A stretch of 64,000 nucleotides of DNA from Syngnathus acus (lineage: Eukaryota > Chordata > Actinopteri > Syngnathiformes > Syngnathidae): positions 9,929,412 through 9,993,411 of the forward strand of contig NC_051102.1 of assembly GCF_901709675.1 (NCBI RefSeq). Reading direction: 5' to 3'. Below the pieces are notes generated by a model, which saw only the letters and a program-made list of their open reading frames with translations, searched no databases and had not been told where the DNA came from. This document shows, in pieces, positions 51,724 to 64,000 of this stretch. The position numbers and the translations under genes were made by a program. Each line of letters begins with the position of its first letter. Positions within the stretch are counted from its first letter, which is position 1.

Positions 51724-54700
51724 CCAGCCGGCCATCGTGGCGCTGCTAATGGAGAGGACGTATTAACCGCCATCTCCGAGCATCCCCCCCCCCGAGACCG
51801 CTGGCATGCGTCTGTCTTCCCGCCAATCTTATTTCCCGGATAGCACGCGCACTTATTTCATTTTGGCCAGTTTCTCAGCCGCCCCCACGCCGCATTGATT
51901 TTTCACTTGGTACCAAGATGAAGGGCCCTCTCTTGTCCAATAAGCATCCTCTGGTGTTTGTAACCATCCCGTGTATTAATCAAATAATAAGTCATACTCC
52001 CACACTTGATCCCCGTGTGTCCTTTTTTTTATTTATTTCAAACTCTATTGTTTTTTTCACGTCTGTTTACTTTTCTCTCTTTGATTTCCCCCGTCGATAT
52101 GAGATGGCAGAGCCGACCGGGTTTGTTTCGTAGACGCGGCTCTTAGATCCGTCCACCCGTCGGTCCCCGCGGTACATTAGCCGTCCCACGTCATGTATTA
52201 TTGATCGTCTGGCTCTAATCACTTTGTGCGGTGCGACTGATGAGCCACCTGTTGGAATTTGAAAAACTTTGGTCATTCCGTGCGGCCACTGTCGAGCTTT
52301 GTGGTTTACATTGACAAGCAATGTTGTGTTTAAAAAATGAGTGGAAAAGTACAGACCAATATTTTATTATTGTTATTATTTCTTTTTTAATTATTATTAT
52401 TTCTTTTTTTTAGATCCACCATACCTGAGATGGAAAACCATCCGAGGAAGTATAGCGAAGAGTAAAAGCATTGGAGCTTACCTCAACTTCTTCATGGGAA
52501 AGAGATTCTCCAAAAGGGATCTTTATATCTTGTTCTAAATTGTCATATTGATTTTTTTTCATCTGCGTTACTCATTTCCAAAAGGCCAAAGCCGGCGACG
52601 TCAATCAATGAAGCAGGTACGTCATTGAGCAGAGTGAGAAAACCATTCTTCACAGATGTTGAGGGCAACGTTTAATATTCCTCCTCGGGTGGAATCGGAT
52701 GAAAACATTACATACTGTCATCGGAAGGTTTTTCATTTTAGCCGCCGATGAAATCAGGTTTATCGCGTTCGCCAGGCGTAATGAGAGCCGATTTCCCCCG
52801 AGTGCGGAATCGGATCCATGGCGATTTTTAGAAACTTTATTAACCCTAAGCAATTATTTGCGTGTTTGTCTTCATTCGATAAGGTAAATGTTCATCTGAA
52901 ATAAATGTTGGATGGGTGGATTCTGCATGATGCGACTTTAACGCCTCGACTGTGGTGCCGCGGGAAAGCGGCCTTCTATCAGAGCGACAGTAATACCTCA
53001 TCCCCAGAGGTATTGCATTTTAATACAAACGTCTGGCAGAGATCCAGCTGGGGCAAAATGTTTTATTGAATTTCCCAGTTTCCCTGTGAGCAAAAATCAC
53101 CGTTTGGAGATTGCGTTACTCGGCCGACTTCTGTCCTTTTTTCCCCCCCCCCAAAGTGAAAGCGAAAGAAAAAGAAAAAGAGAAGCAATAGCTGAAAATA
53201 ATCAATCTGCTTTTTCAAAAGGAGTTGCCTGCCGGCTGGTAGATGTCTTTGCAGTGTTAACTTCAAGCCTTGCGCCTAGATTCCTCCGCAGGACTATAGC
53301 GAATTTGATTGTCTTGTAGCTTAATGCTAACTCACAATGCAAACTCCCGTAGACCGGATAATGGAACTAGCATTCACGTTGCAGCAGCCACAACCTTTTC
53401 AGCAACGGAAACCTTGCATAAAATGGATCCGAGTCCATGTGCACCAAGTCCAGCTGATGTTTCATTTTCATGTCTGTTGTTCTGAGGTCCCGTCGCCTTG
53501 TCAATGTTAATTGCTTGATTAATCCGCAATCGATACCACATGCGCGCCAGAATGATCGCTATACCGTCCTTAGTTACACTGACCCAACTCACTTTTGTGA
53601 TAAATTCCCTTCTGCTCTGAAGGGCACACTTTTTTTTTTTTTTTTTTTTTACTCTGACTATATGATCAAGGCCGTAGCATTGTGCGAGCGAATGAATCAA
53701 ATGAATGAATCAAAGCTCCGTGTCCATCATGAATGCATTTTACAGCGTGACATTTTCTCATTTACGAGTGCTGCACCAACAAAGCCAGTTGGCTGCTACT
53801 TCTCCAAAACTCCCCGTCTTGCAACCTGTTGTTACCAAGGTAACCGCGGGAGGCAATCAGAGCTAAAGCACCCTCTCTTCCAACACGACCTCACCCCGAC
53901 AGGGCGCTGCGAGTCCTTGAGCACGATGTGCTACGATGTTCTTGGACAAAAAGCTGCGCATGTGAAGAGATGAGGAATATTGAATACCCCCCCCACACAC
54001 ACACACTTTAGATATGGCTTTCCAGTTGGATTGAGCGATACGTCTCCTCTTGGGAAATGAAGAGACTGGAGCGGATGGGGATAATTATTTTCTCCAATTT
54101 TCCGCACTGGCCCTGCTCTTCCCATCTGCGGCTGACCTTTCAAGGGACTCGTATTTGTGTCTGTCCGTCTTTAAATATTCATGCTCGGCTCTGATAATTA
54201 CTAATAAAAAAATCTAAAAGTAAAATGCATACTGCACTTGAATGTTCAATACTACCAGACTCATATTTATCAAAAATCTTCCCCTAGGCATTATGGCGGT
54301 TAGATGGGTGGCGGGAGAGTGGCCACCATGTAGCTCCGCCCCTGTGGACATGCCAATGGCCAATTCAAAGTCTTCAAATGAACCCAACGTACATCATTTT
54401 GGAATGTGGAAGGAAGACATGCCAACTCCACACAGGAAGGCTGAAGGTGAGATTTAAACTGCTTTGCACTTTTTTTTTTTTTTTTTTAACTAAAATGACA
54501 AGTTAAAAGACAAGTAAAGCGGGCTAAAAAAATTCTACTTGGGCGTAAGTTGAGAGAAGATGTCAGATATTATTAAAACTATAAAATGTGGGTGTCTCAA
54601 ATGAACTCTAGTGGTTACTTTTTGATGGAAACGGCTCCACAAAATTCTCAAAACACATCATAAAAGATTCTGAACAGCACAAATGACATATTATGAATGG

Positions 54701-57277
54701 CTAATTACATTTTGACGAAACATTTCAAAATGACATAATTGATGCCCCTCACCCCCCATGTCACTGCCGCATCATCCAAAAAAAAAAGAAAAAGTCTCAC
54801 GGGTTGTGAGCGGTGATGATTGGCTTCTCACATGCCAATCGCTGCAAATATTCCCCCGCCGGCACCTGGTTTGAAGGGTCATCCGTCTTTCGCCAGAGAC
54901 AGACGGACAAATAGCATGTCACACGTCTATCTCATCATAACGCCGCTGACGGCAAAGCGCCATCCCATCATCCACCCTGTGTCACTACGCGAGCATTTCC
55001 AACGCTGCTGAAAGATGACAACTCAGTCGGAATGTGTCGAGAATTCTAAACAGGGGTTGCTCATGCAGGTCTGGACTCAGGAAAGAAAGAATCTGCTTCT
55101 CCTGTAGCCAGACAAATTGCAGACAAAAACTTGCCAAATGAAAAGTGAAGCCTGCAATGTTTTACAAAATTAATTTAATGTAGGCGACAGCTAAATTTTC
55201 TTCTGGCATTCTCATCAAGGCAAAAAATATTTTTTGTCTTTAGCGACTTTGGCATTGTACTACAGGGCCATGTGCTCCAACGAGTATCAAACATTGTCAT
55301 ATGCGGCGTATGATAAATTAAACTCGTCTTGGCTCATTCCCAAGCTTAATTGTGATTATTTCATCATCATATCTGCTAAGCAGTTCTCGCTTTGGCAAAT
55401 TGCTCGGGGAAAAGAATCAACAAAGTATTAATTAATAGAAAACCCTCATCACGTTTAGCCCTGTTGTTTGCCTCATTTATATTTGATGTTCCGAGAATCA
55501 TTTATTCCAGATTAAATGAACGCCTCTGAACAAATCCTCCCTTTTATTATTGAGGCTGCGGAATTATTCTTATATTAATGCTGCAGACAATTATAGCGGT
55601 GCCCCCCCCCCCCGACACAAAAAAAAAAAAAACATTCGGACCGAAGGTTGCGGCAGGTAAGAATAGAATACGGGGTTGGCCGGTTCGATACAAATTCCCA
55701 CCCCCATCAGTGATCCCATCTTGGTGCCCTGATCAGTTTTGCTTCTGGTTGACTGCTCGGTGTAATCAGCAGGTGCAACGAAATCTCATTACACCGGGTC
55801 CGATTCTCCCTCACTGCTCAGGAACTTTGGCGGACCAGTGGAGTTAAAGTTGGAAGCCGGCAATTACTGGGCAGGACTTGTTCGTGTTCTGGGGACTCAT
55901 TAGCGAGTAGAGTAAATTGTATCGGCTCAAGTAAAGAGCCCTGTGGAACTTCATGGCAAGAATAATTGTTGATCAATGCTAATCAGCTCATTTTGGTTTG
56001 CTCCAGGAAGCCACAACTTTTAGTATTCAAGCGGACGAATCACAAATAAGCCCCCATTGCAGTGTCCTCGTATCATCTGACCTCTCCAAAACCAATGGCC
56101 GCCCGACCATATTTCTTTCAATCAGGCCTCTCGCCACTTTTAACCATCGCCTCCCTCCATTGTCTCTCCTTTCTTGTTTTCTCACCTGCCGTCGTTCCTA
56201 TTTATACCCGCCATGCGTTGACCGAGTGGATTGATTCCGGTAAGGCCGCGTCCGCAGGGCTTTCCTCCTTTATTGCACTCTAATCTGAAGAGGAGGTGGC
56301 GAGGGGTGGGGGTGGCTGGGCGGCTCGTCGGCTCTCCACATACACACAAACCCGGCAAAACACAAAAAAGTGAACGGGTCATTTGAGGATTTAATAACTT
56401 ATTGCCCCGACTTAACTCATTTTATTGGACTTTCATAGTCAAAACTGACTGATTAATGAATTCACTGACATTTCATTCATATGAATCGCCAAAGTGCGTA
56501 ATCCAACAAAATTTCCCACTGACTTCAATCTAGTTGGGAGTAGCGCGAGATGCTAGATATTCACTCCACAAACTGCATATTTGTTTTGAATTGGACATAT
56601 CCACCCTATAGTCCGCCATTGTTAGCAACAAGGAGGGCTCGTATTTTGCCGTGAAATGTGTCACACGAGTGTCTCTTTAGCGACGTGATGCTTGCGGGTT
56701 GCTTGTCCACTTAAGCATGAATCCGCCAAGAGGTGTCTGTATGCGGTCTCGCCTCTCGGATTTTATTGATGCCTTTTAATCAGGCGAGGAGAGGAAGTGA
56801 GTAACGGTGTAGTCCGGGCGACATTAGCATGCTGACATGTTGATGACTGAAGACTTTCACGTGACATACTAATGGGCCGCTTGTTGACATCACTTGTGGC
56901 TACCTCCTATGCTGATGCGTTTTTTTTTAGTACTCAATATTTAAGCATCGTTTAAACATTGTTAAAAAAATACCCAGTGTGTGTCCGGTGATGTTTTATC
57001 TCTTTTTTTGTCTTATTTATTCAAACTTGAAACTAACTACTGACCATAAAAACAAAAAGAACATAAAAAGTGCTTTTATGTTGATTCTCTCAATAGTAGT
57101 AAACATTTCAGGAATGTGAAATATTCACCTTAATGCAAAAATTCCAGTTATTTTTTTTCCCAGAACAACATTACACATTTATATTACACATCTTTTGCAC
57201 AACCACATAACGCTACTTCATTAATGTCAGTTCAGCCTAGCGATAAGAAAAAAATAGAGGGTCAAATAAATAGCAAT
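51724..57277. other. gene-poor intergenic stretch
   Basis: No coding exon supported. It holds homopolymer tracts (T at 53632-53651 and 54470-54488; C near 53989 and 55603) and a (CA)n at about 53994. Unique stretches (about 52150-52320, 52960-53060 and 54860-55010) could be regulatory. The open frames at 53470-53973 and 55578-55847 are judged chance. Confidence 0.5.
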
Positions 57278-57368
57278 TTGAACACAAACGGCACAGCAAC
57301 ACATGTAGACAGACAATGGCAAAACTCGCAAGCATATATTCTTTATCCTCTGTGAAGAACTGCAAATA
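57278..57368 (-). repeat. unnamed interspersed repeat, copy C
   Basis: On the minus strand: TTCACAGAGGATAAAGAATA, then GTCTGTCTACATGTGTTGCT and GCCGTTTGTGTTCAAAT. It is the best-preserved copy, sharing both the AGGATAAAGAATATATGC and GTCTACATG blocks with copy B. Confidence 0.7.
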
Positions 57369-60300
57369 TAATTGCGCAAGTAACTTGCGGATGTCTCCTC
57401 ATACTGCACATTTGGCACAGCCATGATTGTTTTAAACACCCAATGTTTAATTCTCATAATTCACTGTGACAGTACACCTCAATTTCGAGTGGCAATAAAA
57501 AATAATTTCTTCTCTATTTGCCAGACTGCTACACGCCGAAGCAAGTGACATACGCGACTCCCGTGCAATTACGTTTCTATTTCCCCGTGCGCATTGATTG
57601 CTGATGATTATGATCATAAAAGCAATCAATCATTCCACCTCCGAACCTATTCCTGAGTCAGTAAGATGAAATACGTTTTTATAATAAAACCTTGAATTCA
57701 GAAGCCAATAATTCGCAGTCAGCTTTGTTTGTATTTCTGCTTTTAGAATCCATCACTCTCCATTTATGTTATTGACTAATAAATACGGTAAGCGCCAGTT
57801 AAATAAGCAATAGCTGTTGTGTTGTTGTCCCCCCCGACCCCATTGTTTTTTTTTTATTTGTCTAACACACCCGCAACCTTCCTTGGTCCCTATTGGATAG
57901 CGAAATGCCAATCTTTCAATTTTGACAAATAGCAGAAATCCAATCAATGGCAGTGTAGGAAGAAATCCAACCAATCATAGAAAATTGAAACCAACTGTAT
58001 AGGACAAACAAATAAGCAAATGAAATTTATTTTTAATTGTATATTTTGAAAAAAATGAAAAAATATTGCTTCTACTCAGAAAAATAAGGCACAGATTCTA
58101 TCAATAAGATTTTACAGGGAGAAAAAGACTTTAATGTCATAGTTTAGTTTTATTTTATTTTCAGTTTGACCCAAATGATTTTTCATACCACCGTAAGAGT
58201 GCGTGAGGGAAGTGATCGAAGTCCCTCTTACATACCACACTGGGGGGGTTTATTCATATTTGTCTGGGTCCACTTAAGGCTCCGGAGGAAAGAAACGATC
58301 TATGTTTCCGACTGAATAGACGACCGCACGTCATCAAGTCAATGTTCCTTTATTAAACGCTAGACAAAGACTTTGCACTAAGGCAAGAAAGTTTGGCCTT
58401 CAACACCTCACAGCCCATTCAGGGCCCTATTAATAATCGACAAAAAAGCAGCTCGGTCCTTCTCGCGCGTTTGTCGGCTCTGACGTCTGCACGAAAACAT
58501 ACAACGTCCCAGCCAAGGTGTCTGCACCTACAGTAAATCTGATCATTTTTTGCTCGGAAATATGTGCCTGCACCTGTTCTGCGTATTTTACCATTAAAAT
58601 GCTCGTCTTTAATGGCACATCGTTGTTTGATGAAAAATTCTCTCTGGATAGAATTGAATTAACATTTTTACTGGCAGACATGTATCAATACTTTAATTAC
58701 ATTCAGTCAAACCAAACATAACATTTTGTGTATCAAAAACAACCACAAAGCTTAACATTGAGTCCTCCATCTTGAGGCTCATGCTAACATAGACAACGAT
58801 GAGCATATATTTGATGGTGTGTTAGACAATGGCTCTTTGCCACAAAAGAGTTATATAAGAATAATTGTACGCAGTTTTTTTTGCATACTGATCTGTCAGC
58901 ACACCGACCACATCCTGCTTCCACGTGTAACGTCGCAGAATAGACGGTCGGTCAGCACTGAGAAGTCTCCTAGCTTCAACCCGAGTTTACGTCGTCTCAG
59001 GTGATGAAATGAACAGCTCGCAGAGGAGCCCCAGGCAAAGTTCAGGCATCAAACGGCAAAGACGGTGCGACGGCAGGAGGAGTGTCGGTATCATCCATCA
59101 TGGCTTCTCCGCTGGGACGCGCTGCTGGAATTGTCGAGGTCTTGTCACTGTTGCATCAAGAATTCACGATGGCTGTCAGCTGATGAATGAGCTTGTAAGG
59201 TGCTAATTAGGAGATTTGAACTTGAAAAGAAAAATCGGAATGGCTGCTGTTCGTCATTTTAGACAGCTAACTAGTGCTCAATGGCTTCAAGACGTGATTA
59301 GCCAACAATTACACACAATGGACGGAATGTTCGTCCGTCCCGATTACAAGATTGTCAATATTGCTAATTGAACCAAAACATCAAGTGGCAAGTTTCTGGT
59401 TCAAACCTAACCTGGCCGTCGATATAATGGGGTAAGAGTCGACAATCCCAAAGCGACACGGTGGCCTCCGCCTACGCGCGAGCGGGCCAGGCTAGCCGCA
59501 AATGAGCTCATTTGTGTATATTGGCGGCGAGGCTAAAAGTCAGGCAGCTAACGGTGGCAGGCATCGTCAGAAGACGCGCTCGTGTTCTGTGACACTTGAG
59601 CACATTCAATTGTCATTTGGATTTTTGATTCAACATAATCCATCCATGGAAAAGGCTGAAAAAAGAAACTCTGGCTACTTTTTATTTACTTTTGTCATTT
59701 TACCAATGTGCTGAATTTCTTTCTTTCTTTTTATTTGTGACACTTTACAAAAGTCCAAACAAAGCTTCTTTGTCTTTTGTGTGGTTTCCTTGCCTGTCTG
59801 CTTCCCAGTAAACAAGAACGACAAGCACAAACAATCGACTCGTGGGTCTAATTAGAGGCGTAAAATACTAGCAGTGGCTTTCCTGCTCGAGACATTGTGG
59901 CAGACTGCAAACGTTCCTACTTTCTACTTCCTACACCTTCCTTGGGTTTAGTATTCCCACGATTCCCTCACGTCTTCTTCCTTCAAACATCTTTAACAAC
60001 CTCTGCCCCGATCCTTATCCATCCTGATCCTGCTCTCCAATTCATCGGTCAAAGTGGATGTGAATTCTCGTCAGTCTTGTTGGTTCCGGTTATCGATCTA
60101 CGAGTATGATCTATGATCTAATTATTTATCGACTCAGTTTTCTTCGCTAACTTTAAACTTGCTGATTACCAGCGCGAGCAAAAAGGTGACGAGGTGTAAC
60201 CAATTAAAAGCTGGCAAAATTAATGAGGGTGCATAAACAAAGCGAGTTAGATTGAGTTTTTCAGCTCGGGTGTGGGGGGGGGGCCACAACGCAAACGTCT

Positions 60301-62118
60301 GCAGACGTGGCTTTATTACATTCATTTCTTTCCTGCCAGGTCTGGGAATGTGAGTGGGAAGAAGAAGCAAGCAAGAGTTTGTCGCAAATGGCGTCGCTCA
60401 CGTTAGCGCTGTGTTTGTGCTCCCCCGCTGACACTGTGTGGGTGAGAGAGGGTGATACTGCCTGTTTTGAAACTTTCAACTTGATATAAATAAGAAAAGA
60501 AAATATTTCACTGTTACTATCGTTTGATTTGATCTAGCGTATGTATGAAAACGGCGGCGTTTCCACTTTACGCAACAGGAGCAAAGTTCAGCTAACGCTT
60601 TCTGACTATTCCTCTCAATTTGCGCCGCATCTTACAGCCCACGTGTGTGCGTGCGCGTCTATAATTGCTGGCGGGTACCTTTTTTGATAGCGAGACTACA
60701 AATAAGAGGTGACCTTAAAGCGCTGATGGATGATCGGCTCCAGCGCGCAACGCTAAAGCCGTCTGTGTCAGGCGGCCGTCGCCGCGTAGCTTAAGGTCAC
60801 ATCGGAGTGACGGAAAAGGCAACGGCAACGACCAAATGAGGGCGGGGTGCCGGCGGAAGATATTATACTTCATCCTTAACGTGTGGTCTGAACCTCCGAT
60901 CCCTCATCGTAAAATATGGCCAGACACGTCACGCCGAATTAGGGGAAGTCGCTCATGTGTAATTGCTAGCGGGGAAAGGTTGTCGCGTTGGCATTAAGAA
61001 AAGGCTGCCGTGTTAATTGACTCTGCGGTCAGGAGTCAGAAAACATGGCAGATTTGTTCCTGGCCAGCGAAACAATGACAAGTTCCCGCTTGGGTTTTGT
61101 CAGGCCAGGTGGAAGCTCACGCTCGCCGTCGCTCGGCGGCTCCTGTATGGGTTTTGTACCCTTCAGGAGAGCCATTAGAAGATAATGGCTGCAATGAGAA
61201 TCCTCGTACCCCCTGATGCAATTAGCTCGGGATAATGTCAAGCCGCTGTGTCGCGGCGGACGGGTCTTCAGGGTACACGCAACAGCTTGCGGCTGTTTAA
61301 ACTTTTATATCCCTAATGCATTTTTGATGGCGTGACGCAGCCCCAGACCCCGCCTGCACCGACCCTGCCCCCTCACCACCCCCTAAAAGAACCGAGACGC
61401 TCGGTGGCAAGGGCCATGAAATATATTATCGCGCGTGTGTTCATTATGAATTCTTTATGGCAACCGAGTTCACAGATATTGGTTCACTAAATATAATTCT
61501 GACAGTCAAATGGATGTTAAAAGACCTCTGAGCAAATGTGGATGGATACTTAGCGGGCGGCTGTCTGAATTGCACGGAGGCATCGCTTTGAAATTAGAGC
61601 AAGCGAGTCTTAAGTGTCGTCGAGAGAGGCAAAGGTCGTTCAAAAGAAACGATTTGCGCTTCCTCAGGCTGTCTTTACATTTTGAGCCATATCAAAAGAC
61701 ATTGACGACACTCAAAACGGAGAATAAACTGGTTCCAAAAAGTTTTGCTCGCAGTCAGATGTTAAAACGGAGCATATTCAACTTTGCACAACAACAAAAA
61801 AAAAAGCAGGCAAATGAATGAATGTCTGGAGAGAAAAGCTACTCGCTAAACTGAACATTTGCGGTCATTTGAACTCACAGGCGCTTATTTTTCATCGTCT
61901 ACAAAAAAATGACGAATCTTCCAGCATCTTTTTTGCGTCACTTGCAGAAGAATTACTATTCGACTTCATTTGCCAGCATGAGTGTATTCTAATGCCTCCC
62001 AGTGGCACTCCACAAAGCACACGTTCATTTTTAAAATGAGCTTGAATTATGCTATGACTATGGGAGGCTATTTTTCCTCATTAAAAAACACATACAAAAA
62101 TAATATAACCATATTTAG
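57369..62118. other. gene-poor intergenic stretch
   Basis: No coding exon supported. Unique, balanced stretches around 60880-61060 and 61390-61500 resemble non-coding regulatory sequence but this cannot be judged without alignment. Open frames such as 58430-58681 (minus) and 61510-61821 (plus) show no known domain. Confidence 0.5.
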
Positions 62119-62185
62119 GTGGAGGCTGGAACGGATAAATGCCATTTCCATTCATTTCAATGAGGCGAACATGATTTGAGATGTG
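62119..62185 (+). repeat. MITE core fragment (8174 family)
   Basis: GCCATTTCCATTCATTTCAA followed by ACATGATTTGAGA matches the core of the 8174-8405 element. Confidence 0.65.
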
Positions 62186-63699
62186 TGTATGAAACAAAAA
62201 CTCCTATCTCTGTTTGCATCCAGTTTTAAATTGGAATGCAATTTGAAGACATCTTGGAGGAGATTTTGTGGCGGTCCGACGTTTCTTTTATGCAGCCTCT
62301 CTCGATTCACACGCTTTGATATGCCGTCCCTCTGCTGTGTCTCGATGCTGCTCGATGGTGTTGACAAAACAGTGCGGCGCAAATGATGCGGCAGGCATTT
62401 CTTCCATGTGTGTGCGTGGGTGGCTGCGATGGCAGCTCCGACGGCACGCCACGCCACGCCACGCACCACCCGGATTGCGCTCATTTAGCGGGGCTGTGTT
62501 TTTGCATGCTGACGGTTAGGTTCATCTTTCATCCGATGTCAGTCTATCCATCAATAAATGATCATAAACATGAATCGGGGATCAAGTCGAATGTGGTGTC
62601 CTCTGAAGGTGAACATCGACGGAATGGCTTGGGCTGTTTTCATCAGGATTCTCACAGCGTCATATCGCCAGGAGCTTTATTGGCTTCCTTTGAATCCGTC
62701 TGAAAGTTGCTGATCTGCACACGCTGATGAAATTCACTTGTTCGGCAGCACTCAACTTTGTGTGTCCTACGTGGACCAAAGTACGTGGAGGAAGAAGAAG
62801 AAGAGTTTGCCACAGTCCATTTTGTGACTCCTCAATAATGAATGAATTCTTTATTTTGGTCCAAGTCCCAATCCTGTGGCGGTAGCATCGCATTTCAACA
62901 AAGCGACATCAACGCTCGCCGTAATGCGCTCCTTCATCACCGCCGTCGCCGTTCATTAGCAAAGTCTCCAGACTGCCGTGCGCCTTATTATTGTTTTGCT
63001 GTCGTCTGAGGCACTTAAAGTTCCATTAAAGCCTCGCCATTTCCTTTTTGCACGCTTAATTCTCATATTCTGTCATTTGGAGTGTCTTTCCCTTCGCCCC
63101 CCAGCTCCTCATCGTGGATGTCTTTATGGCCATTGGTAGAGAAGAAGAAAGTGCGGAGCATGATTTTGCACAGCCGCACTGCATCACGGAGGGGAGCTCA
63201 GCGCTTTGTGCTTCAACCACTAGAGCTCACTCGTAAGCAGAACAATGCCGCTTGAGCACTATCGACTTGTGCCCTTCGCTTACCTGCCCTTGCAACTTCT
63301 TTAAGCTTCCTTGCATCATATCGCCCCGCGTCGGGTAGCCAAGTCCACCCGCCACGTACAAGTCACTCATCTTTCAGATTTGTTTTTACCCCGCAAGACA
63401 CCACAGGAACATCGTCATCATTCCTGCAGGACACCGCTCGGGAATGATAGAAGTGGACGTTATTGGAAGAGGAAAAAAAAGACATAATTGGGGCTTGGGT
63501 GCTTGAAAAAGCTGACAAGTTCACGGGGTCAAGGTCCTTTGGTGTTTTGCCCAGACACCTCCAAAAGGGATCAAGTGGCTCATGCATGTGGCCCCGCCCC
63601 CTCTACCACCTGCTCCCTATACGAGCGAATGCCTTTTATTCAAAGCCCAGGTGGGGTCTCTCTCTCTCTCTCCCTGTGGCCCTTTCAGCAGCTCCAGAC
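62186..63699. other. intergenic; possible LINE tail at 62655-62702
   Basis: Mostly unassigned. In one frame 62672-62695 reads LYWLPLNP, similar to the HWLPV block near the C terminus of fish LINE ORF2 proteins. This is short, weak evidence. A CACGCCACGC tandem lies near 62447. Confidence 0.35.
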
Positions 63700-63785
63700 T
63701 CATTTTTGATGGTGTGACGCCGGGCCACATAAAATGATGTGGAGGGCCGTATCTGGCCCCCGGGCCTTGAGTTTGACACCAATGA
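63700..63785 (+). repeat. end of a fish hAT-like repeat
   Basis: CGGGCCACATAAAATGATGT, GGGCCGTATCTGGCCCCCGG and CCTTGAGTTTGACACC match the well-known 3' end of an abundant teleost hAT-derived repeat. The partner end is not seen. Confidence 0.75.
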
Positions 63786-64000
63786 TCCAAAGCTTTACTT
63801 GAGGTCTTTTTTACATTGTGTCTTCTATGGTGGCCGCAAACAGTAACGAGCCTATTAAAGCGCAGATATCTGTTTTCAAACGATGGGAGTAAAAGTCAAT
63901 AGTCGCCCAAAGAGTGCTTGAAAAATGGACTTCAGCCGTGCTTTGTCACCACCCACCGCTCTGCACATGACATCACTTTTCCAGGTCCGTGTGAACAATT

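Noticed and set aside
52421-52538. Possible terminal exon after a T-rich AG acceptor
   Set aside because: The translation (DPPYLRWKTIRGSIAKSKS..) has no recognisable similarity and no partner exon was found.
58430-58681. 83-residue minus-strand open frame
   Set aside because: No recognisable domain and no neighbouring exons; consistent with chance in 20 kb of sequence.
61510-61821. 103-residue plus-strand open frame
   Set aside because: No domain, no splice context, ends in low-complexity Gln/Lys; most likely chance.

Overview
This window is a vertebrate nuclear chromosome segment, almost certainly from a ray-finned fish (probably a percomorph teleost). It has GT-AG introns, many under 100 bp, CATC/GT/GAAT microsatellites, fish-type MITEs, hAT-like ends, a fish LINE reverse-transcriptase remnant and an intron-containing tRNA-Arg. 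Its proteins align residue by residue with vertebrate orthologues recalled from general knowledge. No bacterial or viral genes are seen. The species cannot be named from the sequence alone.

Layout, left to right: oprk1, a kappa-type opioid receptor (+, 384-1936); chmp5, an ESCRT-III subunit (+, 3719-5473); tRNA-Arg(TCT) (-, 5973-6065); bag1, an HSP70 co-chaperone (+, 6458-8082); myl12/myl9-type myosin regulatory light chain (-, 8815-9710); myom1, the M-band protein myomesin-1 (+, 11256-21870, 36 coding exons); lpin2, a phosphatidate phosphatase (+, 26025-33052, 18 coding exons); emilin2, an extracellular-matrix EMI/C1q glycoprotein (-, 35435-44205, 7 exons). From about 44.2 kb to the end (about 20 kb) no convincing protein-coding gene is visible. 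That stretch holds repeat remnants, a duplicated promoter-like block and several possible regulatory sequences.

Every exon model was read by hand from splice sites and reading frame. All seven coding models close in frame with one stop: 385, 220, 207, 172, 1499, 894 and 1027 residues, near the known lengths of their families. The block myl12(-) myom1(+) lpin2(+) emilin2(-) has the same order and relative orientation as MYL12A-MYOM1-LPIN2-EMILIN2 on human 18p11. chmp5 and bag1 are also human neighbours (9p13), but here they are in tandem rather than head to head. The genes are not one pathway; muscle and actomyosin genes (myl12, myom1) sit beside lipid (lpin2) and matrix (emilin2) genes through conserved synteny.

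The most interesting points are a small-transposon (MITE) family whose core fills most of a 77-bp myom1 intron; a TCT tRNA-Arg between chmp5 and bag1; a 50-bp-period ETS/CCAAT duplication upstream of myl12; a promoter-like block duplicated 420 bp apart near 45.2/45.6 kb; residue changes in ligand- or cofactor-binding motifs of oprk1 and lpin2; and an unnamed interspersed repeat with about five copies. I found no clearly novel multi-gene system.
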